Positions 15,408-20,314 of a stretch of DNA of 20,314 nt are shown here, one piece after another. Position 1 is the first letter of the stretch, and the number at the start of each line of letters is the position of its first letter. The notes below the pieces were generated by a model. The model saw only the letters and a program-made list of their open reading frames with translations. It searched no databases and was not told where the DNA came from. Made by a program: the position numbers and the translations under genes. The stretch covers positions 1 to 20,314 of the forward strand of contig DATBMY010000096.1 in assembly GCA_036554605.1 (NCBI GenBank). The letters run 5' to 3'. Origin of the DNA: DATBMY01 sp036554605 (lineage in GTDB: Bacteria; Acidobacteriota; Blastocatellia; UBA7656).

Positions 15408-17039
15408 ATGATCAGAGGTGCGGTAACAATCTCATTGCTCATCCTTGTCGCGGCGATGCCTGCGCTCGCGCAACAGGGGAACTCCGATTCCGCCGAGCGG
15501 CGCAACCCCTGGACCGTCTCCGTGGTCCACATGTCCGACGTTAACAAGATCGCAAGGAAATTGCGCGAGCAGCAGAAGGGGCGTCGCGTGGGAGTGCCCG
15601 CCTCCGGTCCGCGTTATGTTTATAACGTCGCCACCGGTCTCGTCCTCGACTCCGACGGCTACGTGGTGACGCGCCTTGCCAATCTTGATCCTGAAGACAA
15701 AGACCCGAACATCTCCATCACCACAAGCGACGGTCGAAGGATGCCGGCGCAGTTTGTCGGCATCGACTGTCCGACCGGGTTCACAATTCTCAAGGTCGAT
15801 TCGTTGAAGTTGTCGCCTCTCATGCAAGTGGCAACCGCGAAACTATCGGTTGGCGATCAGGTAAAGATTCTCAGCACCGACGTCAAGATGAAGACGGTGG
15901 CGACGAAGGGGGGCGAAAAGAGATTTCTCTATCCGGCTCCCACGAGTCTTGATGGCCAGATCGGCAACGAGAGTCTGCTTGCGAAATCGCGCGGCGCATG
16001 GACTCTCTATTCAAACAACCTGCTTTCGCGCTATGACAGCAGCGTCGTTACCACCCCCGACGATCGGGTGATAGGCATAGCGCAATACGCAGCCTTCGGC
16101 CGCGCTTACATATACTCGGTCGAGTTCGTGCGAGACACGGTTGCCCGCCGCGTCATCGAAAACAAAGGGTCGGTCGCGGCCGGCTGGCTTGGCGCTATGG
16201 GACAGAGCATCGCGCAACTGCCCGACAGCGAGGTGAGCGCGCTCGGCCTCGAACGCAAAAGCGGGGTGATCGTCCGGCAGGTCCAGGCTGACAGCCCGGC
16301 GGCGGAGGGCGGAGTTTTGCCGAACGACGTGATCGTGGGGCTCGACAGCGCCGAGGTAATGAGCGTCGTCGACCTCGGGTTGTACCTTGCTTCATCACCG
16401 GCCGGGCGCGCCGTGAAGCTGCGCGCCATACGCAATCGCCAGCCGGTCGAGTTAAGCGTCACGCTCGGCGCATGGCCGCTTAACTCGCCGACGCCGACGC
16501 TTTTCGCCGTCGAAGAGAGGCTCGGCAACCAGCAGCAGCAGCTCGACCGGCTCGCCGAGCTTGGCACCCAGTACAGGCGCTTCTTAAACAGCCCGCCTTC
16601 GCTTGAGCGCAATGAAGCCCTGCGCGAGCTTGAGATCGAGATCAGGCAGACCAACGATCGAATAAGGCTGCTTACGCCGGGGGGGCCGGAGCAGGCGGGC
16701 TCCGAGCCCGAATCAAAGAGCGAATACCCGCACGGTGATTTCGTCAGCCGGTCGGACTTCGCCTTTGAAGCCGGGTTCGCGGCGCGCGACCTTCCCGAGC
16801 AGATAGCGAGCAATACCTACCGGATCAACGGCGGCGCCTGGGTGTCGCGGGTAATCAAGAACAGCCCGGCGGATCGCGCTGGGATCATGGTGGGCGACGT
16901 GATCGTCGGCGCGCAGGATAGCATTATAGTCAAAGCGGCTGACCTGTACGTCATCTACCTGGCCCAGCGAAAAAATCTTACGCTTAAAATAATGCGGCGC
17001 GACGGGCAGCTCAAAGAAGTAAAGCTCGGCTCCGAATAA
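15408..17039 (+). CDS. Secreted HtrA-like protein with two PDZ domains, probably a dead protease
   Basis: 543 residues from ATG 15408 (a TTG at 15396, directly after the previous stop, would add four). An N-terminal signal peptide (MIRGAVTISLLILVAAMPALA) precedes an HtrA/DegP-like trypsin fold. GYVVTRLANL (85-94) matches HtrA GYIVTNNHVV with Ala91 at the catalytic His. PTGFTILKVD (122-131) matches RTDLAVLKID with Gly124 at the catalytic Asp. YDSSV (209-213) replaces GNSGG, keeping a serine but losing the oxyanion glycines. PDZ 1 spans about 256-355, then a Gln/Glu/Arg-rich likely coiled coil (about 366-420), then PDZ 2 (about 470-543). Proteolysis is unlikely; a peptide-binding sensor or scaffold for the upstream sigma/anti-sigma pair is plausible but unproven. 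Confidence 0.85.
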   Translation: MIRGAVTISLLILVAAMPALAQQGNSDSAERRNPWTVSVVHMSDVNKIARKLREQQKGRRVGVPASGPRYVYNVATGLVLDSDGYVVTRLANLDPEDKDPNISITTSDGRRMPAQFVGIDCPTGFTILKVDSLKLSPLMQVATAKLSVGDQVKILSTDVKMKTVATKGGEKRFLYPAPTSLDGQIGNESLLAKSRGAWTLYSNNLLSRYDSSVVTTPDDRVIGIAQYAAFGRAYIYSVEFVRDTVARRVIENKGSVAAGWLGAMGQSIAQLPDSEVSALGLERKSGVIVRQVQADSPAAEGGVLPNDVIVGLDSAEVMSVVDLGLYLASSPAGRAVKLRAIRNRQPVELSVTLGAWPLNSPTPTLFAVEERLGNQQQQLDRLAELGTQYRRFLNSPPSLERNEALRELEIEIRQTNDRIRLLTPGGPEQAGSEPESKSEYPHGDFVSRSDFAFEAGFAARDLPEQIASNTYRINGGAWVSRVIKNSPADRAGIMVGDVIVGAQDSIIVKAADLYVIYLAQRKNLTLKIMRRDGQLKEVKLGSE

Positions 17040-17068
17040 GCGGCCCTCTACAGGCTTTATTCAAACGC

Positions 17069-17100
17069 AAGGGGGCGCGCGATGGCCCCCTTTAATCTTC
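17069..17100 (+). terminator. Intrinsic terminator of the sigma/anti-sigma/PDZ operon
   Basis: AAGGGGGC (17069-17076) pairs perfectly with GCCCCCTT (17085-17092) around an 8-base loop, followed by T and AATCTTC. It starts 30 bases after the PDZ protein stop. The stem is strong and the T-tail is short. Confidence 0.7.
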
Positions 17101-17151
17101 TCGCGCGCTTGCGGTCCGAAACCCGCCTGTGGTACTTAGCTTCACTCTTTG

Positions 17152-18849
17152 ATGAAAAGCTCTCCTCAAAACAACCGCCTCATCCTGGCGATCATAGTGA
17201 CGCTTGCGGCGGCCAGCTATTTTATAAACCTCGGAGCATCTTCGCTGTGGGACTCGAACGAAGCTTTTTATGCCGGCACGCCGCGCGAAATGATTGAGAG
17301 CGGGGACTGGATTAACCCATCCTTCAACTACCGGCCGAGATTCAATAAGCCTCCGCTCTCATACTGGATAGTCGCGTCGCTTTATGAGGTCTTCGGGGTT
17401 TCCGTCTCCGTAGAAAGATTTGCTATTGCCGTGGCCGCCGTCGCGATGATCGCTATCGCCTTCGGGCTCGGCCGCCTCATCTCGTCTATCGAGGCGGGGC
17501 TGTTTGCCGCCATAGCGCTCGCCGCCTCGCCGCGCTTCTTCATGTTTTCGCGCCGCATAATGATAGACCTCTACCTGGCGATGTTTATGTCGCTCGCGCT
17601 GCTGATGTTCGCCATGGCCGAGCGATACCCCGCAAAGCGCAGGAAATATCTGGTCATCATGTATATCGCAATCGGCTTAGGGATAATGACCAAGGGGCCG
17701 GTTGCCGCGCTGCTGCCGGCCGCCGTATTCATCATATATTCTCTATTTCGCGGCGGAGCCGGCCTGTTGCGGACAATGATGATACCGCAAGGCGTGCTCG
17801 TCGTCGCGGCAATCGTCCTGCCCTGGTATCTGGCGATATATCAGCAGCACGGCTGGCAATATATCGAATCGTTTATCTTAAAAGACAACCTCTCGCGCTT
17901 TACCGAGCCGGTGTGGGGGCCGCGGCGCGGACCATTTTTTTACCTGCCGGTGATAATCGGAGACTTGCTTCCCTACTCGCCTCTTTTACTCGCGGCCGCG
18001 TGGGCCGGCCTGCGCCGCCGAACGAGAGGCCGGACCAATAGCGGTCTTCAGACTGAAGCGTCGAGCAGTATTTCGCTACTGCTTCTTTTATGGATCGCGG
18101 TCATCGTGGCCTTTTATTCGCTGTCGAGCAACAAAGAGGATCTGTACATCTTGCCGGCCTACGCGGCGGCTGCCGCATTCATAGGGAAGGTTCTGGCCGA
18201 TTTTATAAACCCCGCTACCGCTAAGGAGCAGGCGCTGGCAATACGCTTAGGCATAATCGCCGTGGCCGCCATACTCTTTATTGCCGGGGCAGCCATATTC
18301 TATATCTTCGGCCCGGCTTCGGGCCCTTATAGAATCGCCGGGGCAACACCCGCGAGCATAATCGCCGTAGCCTGCGCCGTTATCGTAATGCTCGCGGCGG
18401 CCTTCAAGAGCAACTTTGTCGCGGCCGCCACGCCCGCCGTCGCGCTGGTGATCTTTAACTGGCTGCTTGCGCTCGTAATCCTGCCCGACTTCGAACGATT
18501 CAAACCCGTTCCCCGCATGTGCGAGGTAATCGAAAGCAGGGCCGAGACGGGCGATATGGTCGGCTATTACAGGCTCGCATCGCCGAGCATGTCGTTCTAC
18601 CTCGGCCGGCAAGTATTCGAGTACTATCAGATCGAAGAGCTTCAAACGGCTTTCTCGTCCGGCAGGAGCGTCTACTGTCTCATGACCGGCGACGATTACC
18701 GGGCGGTTAAGGAGAGGCTCGGCGTCGAGACTTATATTCTTGCCAGCCATCCCGTATTTCAAGTAAAGTTGAAGGTCATTCTTGACAGGGCTGAACTTCC
18801 TCAGGTAGTTCTGATATCCAACAAAGGTGATGCGGGCGTAGGCAGATGA
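17152..18849 (+). CDS. ArnT/PMT-type membrane glycosyltransferase
   Basis: A 565-residue polytopic protein of the GT-C fold (ArnT/PMT/GT83-like), with roughly a dozen hydrophobic helices and a short soluble tail (about 470-565). Enzymes of this class move a sugar from a polyprenyl-phosphate carrier onto lipid A, a protein or another acceptor on the outer face of the membrane. The first extracytoplasmic loop carries the family pattern SLWDSNEAFYAGTPREM then SGDW (D34, E37), where the catalytic acidic residue is expected, and YRPRFNKPPLSYW. ATG 17152 lacks a clear Shine-Dalgarno; an in-frame TTG sits one codon earlier. Its stop overlaps the next start (ATGA), so the two proteins are co-translated. 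Substrate is unknown. Confidence 0.88.
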   Translation: MKSSPQNNRLILAIIVTLAAASYFINLGASSLWDSNEAFYAGTPREMIESGDWINPSFNYRPRFNKPPLSYWIVASLYEVFGVSVSVERFAIAVAAVAMIAIAFGLGRLISSIEAGLFAAIALAASPRFFMFSRRIMIDLYLAMFMSLALLMFAMAERYPAKRRKYLVIMYIAIGLGIMTKGPVAALLPAAVFIIYSLFRGGAGLLRTMMIPQGVLVVAAIVLPWYLAIYQQHGWQYIESFILKDNLSRFTEPVWGPRRGPFFYLPVIIGDLLPYSPLLLAAAWAGLRRRTRGRTNSGLQTEASSSISLLLLLWIAVIVAFYSLSSNKEDLYILPAYAAAAAFIGKVLADFINPATAKEQALAIRLGIIAVAAILFIAGAAIFYIFGPASGPYRIAGATPASIIAVACAVIVMLAAAFKSNFVAAATPAVALVIFNWLLALVILPDFERFKPVPRMCEVIESRAETGDMVGYYRLASPSMSFYLGRQVFEYYQIEELQTAFSSGRSVYCLMTGDDYRAVKERLGVETYILASHPVFQVKLKVILDRAELPQVVLISNKGDAGVGR

Positions 18850-19976
18850 AAAAGACCGTTATATTTTTTCTGAAGGTCGCAGTCAGCGTTGTAATACTCG
18901 CTTTGATCTTCAGCAAGGTAAACATAAATCAGATCTGGAGCACACTCAGTAAAGCAAACCTGTTGTACCTGATTTCGGCGCTGATGGTCTACTTTATGGT
19001 TCAGGGCCTGAGCGCCTATCGCTGGCACTGTTTGCTCAAGCCGCTCGACATTAAAGCCCGTTATCCTCGCATACTATCGATATATTCAATGGGGATGTAT
19101 TTCAATTTCTTCCTGCCGTCGGCTATCGGAGGAGACGTCTTTCGAATCTATTACCTGAACAAGGACACGAGCCGGCTGAGCGCCTCTACTGCTTCGGTCT
19201 TCCTCGACAGAGACGTAGGGATGGGCGGATTGCTTCTGGTCGCAACCCTGGTCGCGGCAATTTCGGGGACTCGCCTCGGCGGCGAGCAAGGGGTCCTGCT
19301 ATATCCGATATTCGGGATCATCACCATCGGCTTCATCCTGGCCAATCTCGTCTTGTTTTACCGCCCGACTTATAACCTGCTTCATCGCCTGTTGAGGCTT
19401 TTCAAACTCAAGGGCGCGGACGTGAAAGTCGAGCGGCTATTTAGCTCCGTCAACGCCTATCGCGGCAAGTGGAGACTTTTAGGAGCGGCCCTGCTGATGT
19501 CGGTAGGCGTCCAGATAGGTTGCGCCATAGTCAACATGATCGCCGCGGCCGCCATCGGACTTCATACGCGCAACGGGTGGCTCGATTACCTGGTCTTCAT
19601 CCCGGCTATCGGCCTTATCGGCATGATACCGGCGTCGGTCAACGGGATGGGCTGGCGAGAGATGTCTTATATACTCCTCTTTCAATCCGTTATCGTCGCG
19701 GTCGCCGGCAACCCGTCACCAACCCAACAGGACACGGAGGCGGCGGCGCTCGCGCTGTCGTTTTTATGGCTGGGCGTGCTCGTGGCGACCGCCCTGCCGG
19801 GTGGAATACTCTACGTGATGGGAGGCAGACGCAGGCCCGGCGCGCTGGTCGAGGATGGCATTGACCCGGATCAGGCCGGGCAGATTAACGCCGCTAAAGG
19901 TCAGGGACACGAGGGCGATCACTTTTCCACACTCTCGAGCAACTCGCCCGAGAATGAACCCATCTCAACCATTTAG
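18846..19976 (+). CDS. YbhN / LPG-synthase-TM type integral membrane protein
   Basis: A 376-residue membrane protein of the UPF0104/lysylphosphatidylglycerol-synthetase transmembrane (flippase-like) family. It has about eight hydrophobic helices, the family landmark in the second helix region (GLSAYRWHCLL), FNFFLPSAIGGDVFRIYYL, and a later IGMIPASVNGMGWRE. The C-terminal 40 residues are hydrophilic. It lacks the soluble MprF aminoacyl-transferase domain, so it is not an LPG synthase itself. The start overlaps the preceding glycosyltransferase stop by four bases. Together they suggest lipid or lipid-linked sugar handling in the envelope; a role in moving a lipid carrier is inference. Confidence 0.88.
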   Translation: MKKTVIFFLKVAVSVVILALIFSKVNINQIWSTLSKANLLYLISALMVYFMVQGLSAYRWHCLLKPLDIKARYPRILSIYSMGMYFNFFLPSAIGGDVFRIYYLNKDTSRLSASTASVFLDRDVGMGGLLLVATLVAAISGTRLGGEQGVLLYPIFGIITIGFILANLVLFYRPTYNLLHRLLRLFKLKGADVKVERLFSSVNAYRGKWRLLGAALLMSVGVQIGCAIVNMIAAAAIGLHTRNGWLDYLVFIPAIGLIGMIPASVNGMGWREMSYILLFQSVIVAVAGNPSPTQQDTEAAALALSFLWLGVLVATALPGGILYVMGGRRRPGALVEDGIDPDQAGQINAAKGQGHEGDHFSTLSSNSPENEPISTI

Positions 19977-20047
19977 CAGCCCGTTTAAAGTGCAACTTCA
20001 CCCGCGCCGCGGCGTTTGATCTTAACGGTCGAGCTTGAGGTTTAAGG

Positions 20048-20314
20048 ATGCAGTCATTGATAAAATTTGCAGTTGTCATATTTTTAAGCTTGCTCGTTCC
20101 CGTCACTTCCTATGGCCAGAAATCGAAGGGGACGGTCAAGCCTCCCTCCGATGAAGAATTGATGAGGCTGCACAGGAAGGCCACGATGATACCGCCTTCC
20201 GGGGCATCGTTTTACATCGCGCCGATCTCCGAGACGCCTTCGCAATTCTCACTCTTGCTTGCCGACAATGAGGGGCGCACCATATCAGGGACCGTCAACA
20301 TAAATCAGGTCAGC
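20048..20314 (+). CDS. Secreted protein of unknown function, 3' end outside the window
   Basis: An open frame of 89 codons runs off the right edge. ATG 20048 has GAGG seven bases upstream. It begins with a clear signal peptide (MQSLIKFAVVIFLSLLVPVTSYG, likely cleaved near TSYGQ). The mature part is polar, with ELMRLHRKATMIPPSGASFY, and no family I recognise. It starts 71 bases after the YbhN-like gene in the same direction and may belong to its operon. Confidence 0.7.
   Translation, partial: MQSLIKFAVVIFLSLLVPVTSYGQKSKGTVKPPSDEELMRLHRKATMIPPSGASFYIAPISETPSQFSLLLADNEGRTISGTVNINQVS

Noticed and set aside
17082..17297. A short plus-strand open frame before the glycosyltransferase
   Set aside because: It begins inside the terminator hairpin and overlaps the glycosyltransferase in another frame.

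Overview
The window reads as chromosomal DNA of a GC-rich, Gram-negative-type bacterium. A member of the Acidobacteriota (Blastocatellia-like) is my best guess. The reasons are the cluster yceD-rpmF-plsX-fabD-acpP-fabF running straight into etfB-etfA-etfQO, the number of sigma-54/two-component and ECF genes, and degenerate 7-bp-periodic AT-rich repeats between genes. This placement is inference; no rRNA or other phylogenetic marker is present. I see no tRNA, rRNA, CRISPR array, insertion sequence or phage gene.

Minus-strand half (1-13657). Reading in the direction of transcription from 13657 downwards, a near-consensus promoter (TTGACA-16-TATAAT, 13762-13789) drives yceD (DUF177), rpmF (L32), plsX, fabD, acpP and fabF. 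After a 169-bp gap come etfB, etfA and ETF-ubiquinone oxidoreductase, so acyl-chain synthesis is followed by the electron exit of acyl-CoA oxidation. After another gap, containing a promoter-like site inside a perfect palindrome, lies an overlapping signalling operon: a membrane PAS histidine kinase, a soluble receiver-PAS-kinase and a sigma-54-dependent NtrC-type activator. A stand-alone receiver similar to the activator's receiver follows 329 bp downstream.

Plus-strand half (14041-20314). It diverges from yceD across a 383-bp spacer. First comes an ECF sigma factor, a zinc-finger membrane anti-sigma factor and a secreted HtrA-like two-PDZ protein. In that protein the catalytic His and Asp positions have become Ala and Gly, so it looks like a dead protease. 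A strong hairpin terminator ends this unit. Next is a coupled pair: an ArnT/PMT-type lipid-linked glycosyltransferase and a YbhN/LPG-synthase-TM type membrane protein. The window ends inside a small secreted protein of unknown function.

The points most worth a second look are the sigma/anti-sigma/pseudo-HtrA module, the two-kinase operon with an extra receiver, and the heptamer-periodic intergenic repeats that form long inverted repeats at two sites in the etf cluster and recur at rpmF-plsX.
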